The notes under the pieces: model-generated
What the model was told of the DNA's origin: nothing
Database searches by the model: none
Seen by the model: only the letters and a program-made list of their open reading frames with translations
Source of the DNA: Opisthocomus hoazin
Taxonomy: Eukaryota; Chordata; Aves; Opisthocomiformes; Opisthocomidae
Direction of reading: 5' to 3'
DNA length: 64,000 nt
Assembly (NCBI RefSeq): GCF_030867145.1
Contig: NC_134443.1
Coordinates: 2,666,001 to 2,730,000 of the forward strand
In this document: piece by piece, positions 51,701 through 62,800 of the stretch
How positions within the stretch are numbered: the first letter of the stretch is position 1
Layout: each line of letters begins with the position of its first letter
Translations under genes and position numbers: made by a program

Positions 51701-54700
51701 ATAAGGTGGGTCCTGCCGGCTCCACGCCGCGTCCCTGTGCGTGTCCCCCCCGTCCGGTGACCCCCACGCCCCCTCCCCAGGTGCAGGCGGAGCTGGAGAA
51801 GCCAGAGGACGCCCCGCTGATGGAGCTGGACGACCCCCGCGGCGGGGAGCACACCGTCTTCATCACCCCCCCCGAGCAGCCGGCGGGGCCTGATGGCGCC
51901 GAGCTGCCAGCGCGGTACCGGTGAGACCCCCCCCTCCTCGCCCCCCCCAGCCCCGCGCTCCCCGGGGCCCCCCGCCTCAGGCTCCGCTCCCCCCGCTCCC
52001 CAGCTACGACGGGTTCCCCACCCTGCGCCCCGAGCTGCTGGAGCCCCCCCGGGACCCGCTGGTGGCCCAGCTGTGCCAGGCCAGGAGCAGCGCGCCCAGC
52101 AGCCCGGCGCCGCGCCGGACCAAGCAGGTGAGCCAGCGGTGCGGCGAGCTGCCCGGGCCTCAGCGGGGACGGGATGGCGAGGGGCGCAGGATGCCGGCTG
52201 CCCCCCTCCCCAGCTCCCTCCTCTTCCTCCCCTGGTCCCCAGGAGATGAAGGTGGCCCAGCGCGTGGCCCAGAAGTACTCCTCGGTGCCCGACATGTGGG
52301 CCAAGTGCCTGCTGGGGCACTGCTATGGGCTCTGGTTCCTCTACCTGCCCACCCACGTCCGCGCCGCCCCGGCCAAGCTGCGGGCGCTCCAGCTGGCCTA
52401 CGACGTCCTGCGCAAGATGGAGGCTCACAAAGTGGTGCTGCCGGACGAGGTCGGTGGCCTTTGGGGCTGGGGGGGAAGCTGGGGTCCCCGGCCACCCCTG
52501 ATTGCCCGTGTTGCCCCCCCCCCCAGGTCTGCTACCGCATCCTGATGCAGCTCTGCGGGCAGTACGGGGAGCCGGTGCTCTCGGTGCGGGTGCTGCTGGA
52601 GATGAAGCGCGCCGGCATCGTGCCCAACACCGTCACCTACGGCTACTACAACAAGGTGACGGGGTGGGGGGGGACACGGCGGGGCTGGGAGGGGGGGTCC
52701 GCGCTGGTGCCTGACCCCGTGCCCCCTCCTCGCAGGCGGTGCTGGAGAGCAAATGGCCGGCGGGCACCCAGAGCGGGCGCCTGCGCTGGGCCAAGCTCCG
52801 CAACGTGGTGCTGGGGGCTGCCCAGTTTCGGCAGCCCCTGCGGCAGCGGGAACGCCGCGCCGCCGCCGCCGCCCCCCCAGGTAGGTAGGGATGGGGTGGG
52901 GGGCCGGGGGGGCCGTCGTCACCCCGCTGACAGCCCCCTCGTCCCCTCCCGCAGATGGCCGAGCCCCCCCGCCGCCCCGTCCCAGCCTGCAGCGGCAGAC
53001 GACCTGGGCCGGGCGCAGCCTGCGGGACCCCCCCCCGGCCCCCCGGCTGGTGAAGAGCGGCAGCCTCAGCTTCCCCGGCAGCACCCACGGTGAGGGGGGC
53101 CGGGGCGGGCTGGGGGAGCCCCCCACGATCCGCCCCCCACCTCTCCCCGCAGCCCTGGACCCGCTGCCCCCCCGGCTGCGGGGTCCCCCCGGCTCGGCCG
53201 ACGGGAGCCTGTCGGACGTCAGCTTCGCCACGGACGAGAGCGACCGGGCGGACGAGGGGCCGGCGGCGGGCACGCCGCGGCGGGGGCTGGCTGCCAAGCT
53301 GCAGCAGCTCTTGTCCCCGGGCAAGCGGCCCTCGCTCCGGCCGGCCGCCAGCGCCGAGCTCCCCACCGGCCCCCGGGACGCCGCTGCCCGCCCGCGCCGG
53401 GGGTCCGAGCAGCGGGACGGGGAGCCCCCGCCGCGCCGCAGCCCCGCCGAGACCCTGCTGCGCCCACGGGAACGCCCCGAATCCACCGCCTCCGAGGTAC
53501 CCGGCTGCTCCCCGCGGGCTGTGGCCGTCAGTCTGTCCGTCCGCCCCCGCTGACGGCGTCTGTCCCCCCAGAGCTCGGTCTCGCTGGGCAGCGAGCTGGA
53601 CCTGTCGGACACATCGGTGGGCAGCGCCGGCGTCCCCAAGTCCTCCGAGCCGCCGGCCGACGGGGCAGCCGGGCAGGAGCCGCCCGCCGTGGAGGTGAGG
53701 CGGGGTGGGGGGTCCCGTCCTGCGGCCCCCTGCGCTCTGCCGGCGGGGCTGACGCGGTGGCCGCCATCGGGCAGGTCCTGCTGTCCAGCTGCTCACGGTG
53801 CCAGGGCTGTGGCGCGCTGGTCTACGACGAGGAGGTGATGGCCGGCTGGACCTCCGATGACTCCAACCTCAACACCACCTGCCCCTTCTGCGGCCGCTCC
53901 TTCGTCCCCTTCCTCAGCATCGAGATCCAGGACTTCCAGCTGCCCCCCAGGTGGGACCCCCGTGTCCTCTGGGGGGAACCCTCATGGCCCCATCCTCCCC
54001 GGTGTCCCCAGCCCCCCTCTTTGCTGCCCGCTGGTGTCCCCTGTCCTGTCCTCAGGGCAAAACCTGATGTCCCAAGTGCTCTCTGGTGTCCCCAAGTGTC
54101 CCCAGCACCCTTCTTTGCTGCCCGTTGGTGTCCCCTGTCCTGTCCTCAGGGAAAAACCTGATGTCCCAAGTGCTCTCTGGTGTCCCCAGTGTCCCCAATC
54201 CCCCTCCTCGCTGCCCACCGGTGTCCCGCATCCTTCCAGCCCTGGGGGAACCCCTAATGCCCACACCTCCCGGTGTCCCCAAACCCTGCTGTCCACCCCC
54301 CCCATCCTTCCACCCTCCAGGGAAATCCCTGACGTCCCGCGTCCTCCCTGTTGCCCCCCGCTTTCCCTAACCCCCCCCCTTTGCCCCGCAGCTCCGCCGA
54401 GGACGGCTCCCTCCCTCCTCCCGCCGCGCAGGGACCGGTGCTCAGCGACCGCCGCCGCTGCCTGGCCCTGGATGAGGCCGAGCCCGAGCTCTGCAACGGC
54501 TGCGCGGACGCGGCGGTACGGTGTGGGGCGCGGCGAGGGGAGACAACCGTCCCCCGAAGCTGGGGGGCGGGGGGGGCCCAGTGTCCCAGCGGGGTGCGTC
54601 CCCCTCTCCCGCAGGTCCCACGGCGGTCGGAACGGGTGGCTTTCGCCTACTTGAGCCCTTTGGTGCTGCGGAAAGAGCTGGAAAGTTTGGTGGAGAACGA

Positions 54701-55652
54701 AGGCGGGGAGCTGCTGGCGCAGGCGGAGCTGGTGGACAGCCACCCCATCATCTACTGGAACCTCGTCTGGTACTTCCAGCGCCTGGGGCTGCCCAGCAAC
54801 CTGCCCCGCCTGCTGCTGGGCTCCCGGCACGTCGCCTCGGCCCCACAGGTGAGGCGGGGGGCTCGGGGGGGGGCTGGGGGGGCCGCCAGCCCGGTGCCCA
54901 CCTCCCGTGTCCCGCAGGCGCAGCCCCCCGACTCCCCGCGCGTGCGCGTGCGGCTGCTCTGGGACGTGCTGGCCCCCGAGCCCGATGGCTGCCCCCCGCT
55001 TTACGTCCTCTGGCGGCTTCACAGTGAGTGGGGAGGGGGCAGCCGCCGCGGCGGGATGGCGCCCAGCCCCCCCGGCCCTCCCCGATCCTGTCCCCGACCC
55101 CCAGGTCACGTCCCCACCCGGCTGCGGTCCTGGCGGCCCCACGGCCACCCCTTCTCGCTGGCCTTCCTCGAGGCCGTGCTGAGCCACGTCGGGCTGAGCG
55201 AGGTGCACAAAGCCATCGCCCTCTTCCTCGAGACGCTGGCGGGCCCGGGCGGCCCCCAGCACCTGCAGAGGTAGGGCTGGGACCCCCAGACCCCCCCCCC
55301 CCGGACCCCCAGACCCTCCCCACGTCACCGCTCTGCCTCCCCAGGAGCATCTACCGGGAAATCCTCTTCCTCACGCTGGCAGCGCTGGGCAGGGACCACA
55401 TGGACATCGGTACGGGGGGCTGGGGGGGCACTGGGAGGGACTGGGGGGGGGCTGGGGGTCCCGCTGACGGCCGTTGCGCCTGTCCCCCCCCCTTCCCTCC
55501 TCGCAGCCGCCTTCGACAAGAAGTACAAGTCGGCCTACGCCAAGCTGGCGGGGAGCCTGGGCAAGGAGGAGCTGCGGCGGCGGCGGGCGCAGCCCCCCAG
55601 CTCCAAAGCCCTCGACTGCCGCAAGAGCTTCGGGGCCACCCTCGAGTGCTAG
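48734..55652 (+). CDS. DENND4B: DENND4B (DENN-domain Rab GEF), complete, 27 coding exons
   Basis: DENND4 proteins are exchange factors for Rab10 and act in Golgi-to-membrane traffic. Coding exons (starts): 48734, 49104, 49455, 49684, 49936, 50263, 50405, 50538, 50789, 51086, 51265, 51560, 51781, 52004, 52243, 52527, 52736, 52955, 53153, 53572, 53775, 54392, 54615, 54918, 55105, 55345, 55507. Spliced length is 4308 nt, 1435 residues (human about 1496). Seen: N-terminal VDYFVVAGL; uDENN/cDENN with [18 protein letters not shown] and [18 protein letters not shown]; dDENN with [21 protein letters not shown]-like [16 protein letters not shown]; paired cysteines [15 protein letters not shown] and [24 protein letters not shown]; end ATLEC. 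Human has a polyglutamine run after FRQPLRER; here it is RRAAAAAPP. Intron 4 (after 49853) starts GC. The frame is intact throughout. Confidence 0.97.
49854..49935 (+). other. DENND4B: GC-AG intron in DENND4B (82 nt)
   Basis: Exon 4 ends GGCGACAAG and the intron starts GCAGGC; the next exon begins GTGTACGGC, giving [11 protein letters not shown] as in human GDKVYGAALQF. No GT lies at the joint, so this is a GC-AG intron unless one base is miscalled. Confidence 0.8.
54000..54280 (+). repeat. 94-bp tandem repeat in DENND4B intron 21
   Basis: Two nearly identical units and a third diverged partial one. AAAACCTGATGTCCC recurs at about 54059 and 54153, giving a period of about 94 bp. Confidence 0.88.
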
Positions 55653-55942
55653 AGGTGCCCCCCACCCCCCCCTCAGCGTGTGTCCCCCCCCCCCTCGGCG
55701 ACACGGAACCAGGGGGTCCCAGGCCAGCCCCCCCACACTCCGCACCATGAAGGGTTTTATATGTCAGTGTTAATAGATTTTTATTTATTTATTCCCCCTC
55801 CCCTCCTCGCTTGTGCTGCGGGGGCCGGGCTCTGCGCATCCCCCCCCCCCACCCCGTGCCCGGGGGGGGTCTGGGGGGGGTTCGGGGGCCGCCCCCCCCT
55901 CCTCGCACTGTGCAATAGGAGCCCCCGCCCCGGGGCTCTGTA

Positions 55943-55948
55943 AATAAA
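55943..55948 (+). terminator. DENND4B polyadenylation signal AATAAA
   Basis: Canonical hexamer about 290 bp after the stop. Confidence 0.88.
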
Positions 55949-56149
55949 AGCCGCTGCGGTATTTTCCCTGCTGCCTCCCCCGGCGCCTTCTTGGGGGGCG
56001 GTGAGGGGGAGCGGGACCCCCCCACCCCGCCCCGCCCGTACTCGGGGACCCCCCCTCCCCGGCTCGGGGACCCCCGGGGTGTCGGCGGGAACCCCCTGTC
56101 CACCCGGGCTCGGGGACCCCCGGGGTGTCGGCGGCGCCATGACACCATC

Positions 56150-56740
56150 GGGGGGGGGGGGGGGGGGGGAAGAGGTGCCAGAGCGTTGGCCCGCGGCCGC
56201 CATCTTGGGGCCTGGCGGAGGCCTCGGGGCTGGTGCTAGGCCTGCTCGGCGCCGGGGCCCTGCCCGCGGACGGGGACCCCGGGGGGGGGGGGGGGGGGGT
56301 GCCCGCTACCGGGCCCCGCCCGCGACGGCGTCGCGCCGGGCCACGTGCAGGCCGGTACCGGGCGCCACGTGGGCCGGGCGCGGGTCGGCTACGGCGGCCG
56401 TCTTGGGCCCAACCTCCCCCGCTCAGCGGCGCGGGGCGGGGCGGGGGGGGTTTTGCCCGCCGACACCGCGCGCGGCCCGGCGGTACCCGGATGTCCAGGC
56501 TCGGGGACCCATTAAAGGCGCCCCGCGGGGAAGCCCGGCGGCTTCCCATTGGCGGAGCTGCGCGCCAATCTTCGCCTTAGCCCGCCAGTCAGAGGTGGGA
56601 GGCGGGCCCGGCGAGAAGACCGTCGGATTCGGTTGCCGGAGCACCACGTCCGTCGTCGCGCCGCACCAATGGGCGTCGCGCCTGGGGTCGGGAGGCGGGG
56701 CTAGATCCGCGGGGCCGCTGCCCAATCAGCGGCATTGTTT
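56150..56740 (+). promoter_or_regulatory. CpG-rich promoter, assigned to GATAD2B by gene order
   Basis: The block starts with a G20 run (56150-56169) and a YY1-type GCCGCCATCTTG at 56197-56208. It then carries four NF-Y CCAAT boxes: inverted at 56548-56552, direct at 56565-56569, 56666-56670 and 56722-56726. In human, GATAD2B is the next gene after DENND4B on the same strand, which fits a plus-strand promoter here. Confidence 0.65.
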
Positions 56741-56744
56741 GTGG

Positions 56745-56895
56745 TGGTGCCGGCTGCGCTCCGGGGCGGCTGGTGGCTGCGGCGCCGCGTCCGCTCCGCC
56801 CGCCCGGCCCCGGCCCGGCCCCGGCCCGGCCCCGGCTCGGCCCCAGGGCCCCCCCCGGCCCCCCCCGGCCCCCAGGGCCGCGCCCCCCGAGCCAG
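56745..56895 (+). other. GATAD2B: Probable noncoding first exon of GATAD2B
   Basis: A CGG/CCGGCCC-rich segment ends GAGCCAG followed by GTGAGG at 56896, a strong donor. No conserved coding sequence is present. GATAD2B is a NuRD complex subunit; its coding exons would lie beyond the window. The start of the exon is a guess, and the gene name rests only on synteny. Confidence 0.5.
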
Positions 56896-59800
56896 GTGAG
56901 GGCCGCGGGCGCGGGGGGGGCCGGGCCCGGCGGCGGCGGCGGCGGCGCGGCGGGGGGGGGCGGTCAAGGCCTAAGGGCTGAGGCGGGGGACAAGGCCCAA
57001 AGGCTGGGGGGGGGGGGCAGCGCCTGTGGGGCTTGGGGCGTTCTGCGGAGGGGGCAGAGCCCTGGGCGGGGGGCAGAGCCCTGGGTTGGGGGGGCAGGCG
57101 CTGGCCCGGCCCTCGGGAACGGGCGGGGGCCGGGGATCCCCCGCGGGGGTGCGGGGTGTTGGCCCTTCCCCCGCGGCCGCTCCGTGCCCGGCTGGGGGGC
57201 CGGGGCGGGGCCGGGGGAAGCGGGGTGCGGGCGCTGCCTGGCTCCGGGCCTGGCGTGCGTGGGGGGGTCCCCGGAGGCGACGGAGCGGGGCGGGAGCAGC
57301 CGCCTCCCCGCGCGCCTGGGGGGGGGTCGGGGGAGATTGGGGGGGTGAGGGTCCGTCCCCTCCCCGGACCCCGTCCTCTCCCGGCGGATTGGGGCTGGGA
57401 GCTGGGTTACCCCCGCTTCGTGGGGAGCCCTGCGAGCGATGCGGCGATGGAGCCCTCCGCGATCGGGGGCTCGGGGCTGGCAGCCCCCCCTCCCCCCCCC
57501 GCCCGGGGGGACACCCCCTTTGTTCCCTCCTCTCCGGCCGTGGATTCCCGTTTCCCTCGGCGACTGATTCCCCTTACTGTCGCCGCCGCGGCGTTTCCCC
57601 GCTCCCTCGCTGGGCAGGCGCTGGGAACCGGTCGTTGCCCGTCCCTGCCTCGCTCTGCCGCCGGTTGGGAAACCAGGTTTTCTGCCCTGCGGGATTCTGC
57701 CTCCTTCCCCCCCTCCCCGGGCGTTTTCCCGGCGCTGCTTCCCCACGTCAGAACCGGGAGAGGGGCAGCCGGGTAAACTTTCGCATCTCTGCTTTAACGT
57801 GGAGCGGAGAGTCCGGCAGCTGCTTCCCCTGTCCGTGCCGGCAGCCCTGCCCGCGCCCCTTCCCCCTGTGCCGGGGGGATCGGGGCGTGGGGGGAGCACA
57901 GGCCCTCCCTCCCTCAGCCTCTGGGAAGCCGGGTGGCACGGTTCCGCTCCCCTCCGCTCAGTTTCCTGAAAGAAGGGTGTTTGAGGCGTTTAAAAACGCT
58001 CTCCCTTCCCCTCTGGAAAGAAGGGTCGACGTGATGGCGGGGGGTGCTCTGCCAGGAAGGGAGGAGGAGGAGGTTTGGGCAAGCGGAGGGTAGCTGAACG
58101 CAAGCAGGAAGAGCGACAGCGTATGGATGCGATCGTATCGATTCGCTTTAGCTGCGTTGCCTTCTTTGCCTTCTGTTTGCTGAAATCACCCCCTGAAAAG
58201 GGAGGGTTTGGGGTTTTTTTTGCTTTTTTTTTTTTTTTTTGAGCCTGCCTCGGCTGCTGACAGGCTGGAGGAGGGGGGGGGGCGAGCCCGCGGGGAACGG
58301 CGTCCTTCTGGAAGAAGGTGTGGGAGGTTTTGACTCTGCATTTCTCGGTGTTCTTTGGCGGGGGGTTGGGGGAGGATTGCAACAAGAGGCGGTTCGAGCG
58401 GCCGGGGGTTTGGAAAGATCGTGCGTGGTTGGCGACCGGCGAGGAGCTTCTTGCCGAGGGTCTGAGCCGGCTGGGTGTGCGCAGGAGCCCCCTGCCCCTC
58501 GGAACGCCGGGGCTCTGCTCTGCCCCCTCGCTGGGTTGGAAACGCGCCCTGGTGTTCCCGTCACCGGGCGCAAACGCGATTTCGGCTCCCGTGGGGGCTC
58601 GGCGTGAAGCGACGCCGTCACCACGTGTGTGCCGTGGCCGAACCGGGGTTCGCGTCCCCTCGGACGGGCGTCTGCGGGCTTCCCCCCGGGAGCGTGCCTG
58701 GAATTTGTTGCATTCCTGGTTCTCCTGGGCACATCGGAGCTGCCGACGGCGCGGCGGCGGCAAACAGCCCCGTCTCGGCGCCGGTGACCTGGTTTCCGAG
58801 CCGTGAAGATCTTCGGCGCGAGGTGCGACCTTCGCTTTGGCGCTTTTCCTGGTCACGAGGCCGCGTGAAACCGAATGTGACGTGCGGCTGACAGGGAGCA
58901 TCCATCTTTGCAGCGCTGCGGTTTGCCCGTGCCGAGGGCGGCCTGGCTTCCCCTTCCGAAGGCGAGCGGGCTCCCGCCGGCCGCGGCGCCTGGCTCTGAT
59001 CGGAGCATCCCGGTCCCTGCTGTGCTCCCGGCTGCGGGGCTGGGGCTCGCCGCCTCCTTGCAGATGTTCCCGGGAGGGGGAGAGCAGAAATATCTACTCG
59101 GCAGAGTTCATTAAGCTGAAGATGCTCTTGAAAGTGTCTTTCCTGCCAATGTTTTCTTCCGAGAGAGCGGCGCGGGGCGCGTGAGGAGCCGCTCGGAAGA
59201 TGCGGGGGGCTTTGGGCGAGAGGAGCTTCCCGGAGTCGTTCACCGAGCCGCCCTCAGCACTCGCTGCTCCCTTCAGTATTTGGGGAAAAACAATCAGTGA
59301 AACTTTTTTTTTAAAAAAGAAATATTTATTTCCCTGTTAATTGACAGTTCTCTGTGCTTCGTTCTCTCCCCCCAACTACAAACTGCTTGTTGGACCCTGA
59401 TCTCGCAGGGGGTTGGGGGCTGCGGCCGCGCGTACCCGAGAAGTCGCCCCTTTTCGGGAGCCGGCTGGGGGGCCCCGCTCGTCCCGGCTCGGAAGGAGCC
59501 CTGCCGCACCGCTCGCTCGGGAGAACCGTGAATTTTTAAAACGTTTTGGCAATAACAAGAACTAGGGATGGGGGGGGGGGGAAAAAAACCCCACAACAAA
59601 AAAACCAGAAAAAAACCCTGTGTTTTTTACAATGCAAAGTGTGAGCCCACGGAGAGCGACTTTTTATTTTGCAAAGGGGCATTTTCTCCGGGCGGCGTTG
59701 AACGCTGCCGGTGTGCGAGCGCCGAACGCGCCGCTCTGCGTCGCGGTGGTGCCGAGGCACGACAGCAAAATGTTTCTGGTTTTAAAGGAGAAAAAAAAAA

Positions 59801-62800
59801 AGGAAAAGTGATTGGCCGTAAATCCAGCCCCGGTGTAAAGCTGCCCACCTCGCGCGCGGACAGGCCGCCTGTCAGGCCGTGCCGCGTGCCGCTGCGGTTT
59901 TACGGTGTTGGATCGACCGCTGGAAGATGGAGAAGAAACTTAATGCCGAGCCGCCGTGCCGAGCGCTCGCCGGCGCTCCTGGTCGGGCGCGGTTTGGGGG
60001 TCCGCGTGCTGCCGCAGCCCCTCGGTGCCGCGCTGCCAGCCATCCCCGTGTTTTCGGGTTTCGCTGGTGGAGCTCCGCGCCGGGGCTCGGAGGAGCCCGC
60101 TCGCAGGCTGCCATTTGCCGTGGCTTTTTCTGTTGCGCGTGGGTGATTTTGCAGGTTTTTTCGGAGCCGTGGGGGGATGGAGCGCTGCTCCGTATCGTGG
60201 TGTGCGGCGTCTCGGGGCGACGCGCCAAGCGAAGGGGCCTGGGAGTTGAGACGCTGCGATGAGCCCGCGTTCCGCTCCTTCGCGCTAATGGATAGGCTTG
60301 AAATAATTTCTCTTGATTGGTTTCAATATTTCAGGTAATTTGGGCACTTGAAAAAAAAATGCCGGAGCTGTTCTCCGCCTCGGCCGTGCTTTCTGCCGGA
60401 GGTTTCGGAGGAGAGCGATGGAGAAGCGCGGGGCTGGACGGAGAGGCTGGTTCTGCCGTGGCACATACTTATCGTGGGAGCTGGCGCTGAAATGCTTATC
60501 TGGGTCATATGGAAAAGAGATTTTTTTAAAAATTATTTTTTTCCCCTAAAGAGCATTCCTCTGAAATGGGGACTTTGGTGTCAGCCGGCCCGCTGTGGTG
60601 GTCGGGGGTTTGCCCGCGCCCTCACGGTGCGGTTGGGGTGGACGGCCGTACCTTTACGGTGACAACGCCGCTTCCGGAGCTGCGGCGTCTCGCCAGGAAC
60701 GCTGCGTTTTTGACCGCCGCTGGCTTGGGCTTTGCTCTCCTGGGCTCAACTTCCCGCTCCCCCTTCTCCCTCTGGACGCGTTCGGGGCCGGGAGCAGCGA
60801 GGCTTCGTGGCCAGAGGGTGCCGGCGGCCCGTGGATGGGCGATGCTGCTGGTTTCCCTGCTGTTCTCATTTTTGTTCAAGCTGGAGATGAGCGGCCGTGA
60901 AGCGCAGCTAACCTTAGAACGGAGCCGCGGGCCTGGGGGTTGTCCTGGTGCTTCCCAGCTCCGCGGAGCAGGCGAGGCCGGTGGTGACTTCCCCCCTTCC
61001 CTGCGCGTCGCCAGCCGAGCGCAGCGTCCCCGGCTTTGCTGCTCTTTCCCGGCACTGGAAGACGGCCTCCAGGCGCCAGAGGGTTCAGCGCTGAGCCTGG
61101 TCTGGGGAGAAGTTGCTTCCCGGGTGAATTGGGCAGGGGGTGGAAGCCGTCCCGGCGGCGTGGAGGTGCCTGGGTCCAGCCGTGGATGTGGCCCCAAAGA
61201 GAAACCTCCTCGGGCTGGGGAGGGGAGCTGGGGCCCGGGGACCCCCAGCGCAGGGGCTCGGGGGTTCCTCTGGGCGTCGTAGGCCCCGTCCTGGAGCTGG
61301 GCGCGTTTCCCATCTCGTACGGCTTCCCCTGCCCTGTGCTCTCTCCCCTTCAGATGTCCAAAAGCTTCAAGAATGCCGTTGGGATCGTTTGATTTCTTCC
61401 GTGGCATCAAGGAGAAGTGGAGGAGCTTGGGGATCCGTTGGGTGTTTCTCCCCGGTGTGACCGCACGGAACCGGGGCGGTGAGCTCCGGGTGACGAATCC
61501 GACGGCGAGGTTCTCCCTCCGCTTAACGGCTCGAGGCGCTGCGCGTAACGAAACCAGGCCGTGTTTTCCAGGGGAGCACTGGCCCGCTGGCCGCTGGCGC
61601 TGCCCTGAGGCGTCGGGGCTTCCTGGCTGCGACCGAGCGGCTCCCTCCTGCCGCCTCACGGCCTCGCCTGGCGCAAAACCGGGGGGGACTGTCCCGGGTT
61701 GGGCGGTTTTAGGTTTATCAAGCGCCTCGTTGCGTGCGCAGACCTCAGAAAGCTCGTCCTCCTCCGTGGGAAGTGAAGAGGGTACAGTGCTGGCATTTAT
61801 TGCTTTTTATTCTCCATGATTTTCATACAGAGGTGGCGTATCGCTTCTAATTGCTCGCTCGCAGCCCTCGCAAAGATGGGATTGTTCAAGATGTATTGAG
61901 GAAAGGGGCATAACGCTAAACTTCGGGTCGCGATTAGTTTTGCAACTCTGCCCCTTGGCCGCGGAATATTATCCGGTTATTTGTGATAACGGTATCCGGA
62001 ATATGCCTGAAATCCTTCTGAAGACCAGCACCAGCAGCTGGAATCCGGAGGGGGTGAGGAGAGGCGCTTCCAAGCCTCCTCTCTAAAATTAGACCGAAGA
62101 CCGGCGCGGAGGAGTCTATAAAGAGCCTCGGGGGCTTTTTCTTTTTTTCACAGAGCCTCCACACGACCGTTGCACGTCGGCGCTGCGAAGCCGCATCCAT
62201 TTTGTTTCATCCCTCATCGAGGGCTCCCGGCTTCGCAGCGGCCGCGGGCATTCCCGGGTAGGTGGTGCCAGCTCCGCTGGAGCCGTGCACGTGCCGGGAT
62301 GGCTTAACAGGCTTTCGCTGGATGGAGGGTGCTCAGGTTTGAGTGCTTGTTTTGGGGCTGAACCCTGAAATTGTCCAATTTCGGAGTCCTGGTGGTAGAT
62401 TCGAGGCAGCCCTCGCTTACAAACCCTGCCCGGTTCCTGGAGGTCGGAGGAGCGTCCTGCCGGGTGGTCGGAAGAGTTGTAAGAGTGGGGAGAGAGGCAT
62501 CAAAAGACCGATAAGGTGGTGATGGCAAGCGAAAACCAGAGAAATTCTTGATTTGGGCTGAAATGAGCTGTGTCTCGGCCGGCCGCGCGGTGCAGCGGGG
62601 AGCGGCGAGGCGGGAGGAAAGGTGCCCCGCTGTGCTCGGTGTCACGCGAGGGTCTGCCCCAAGCCGCGCGTGTCCTCGCTGGTTTTCGTCGCGGCGGTTG
62701 GTGTGCTCGTAGCGGTTCTTTTCCTGCCTAGATTTTTCGTGCCTGGTCTCTAAGGGCAAAACCTCGCTGCTGCTGGGTACGCGGACGCGCGGTGCTGTCG

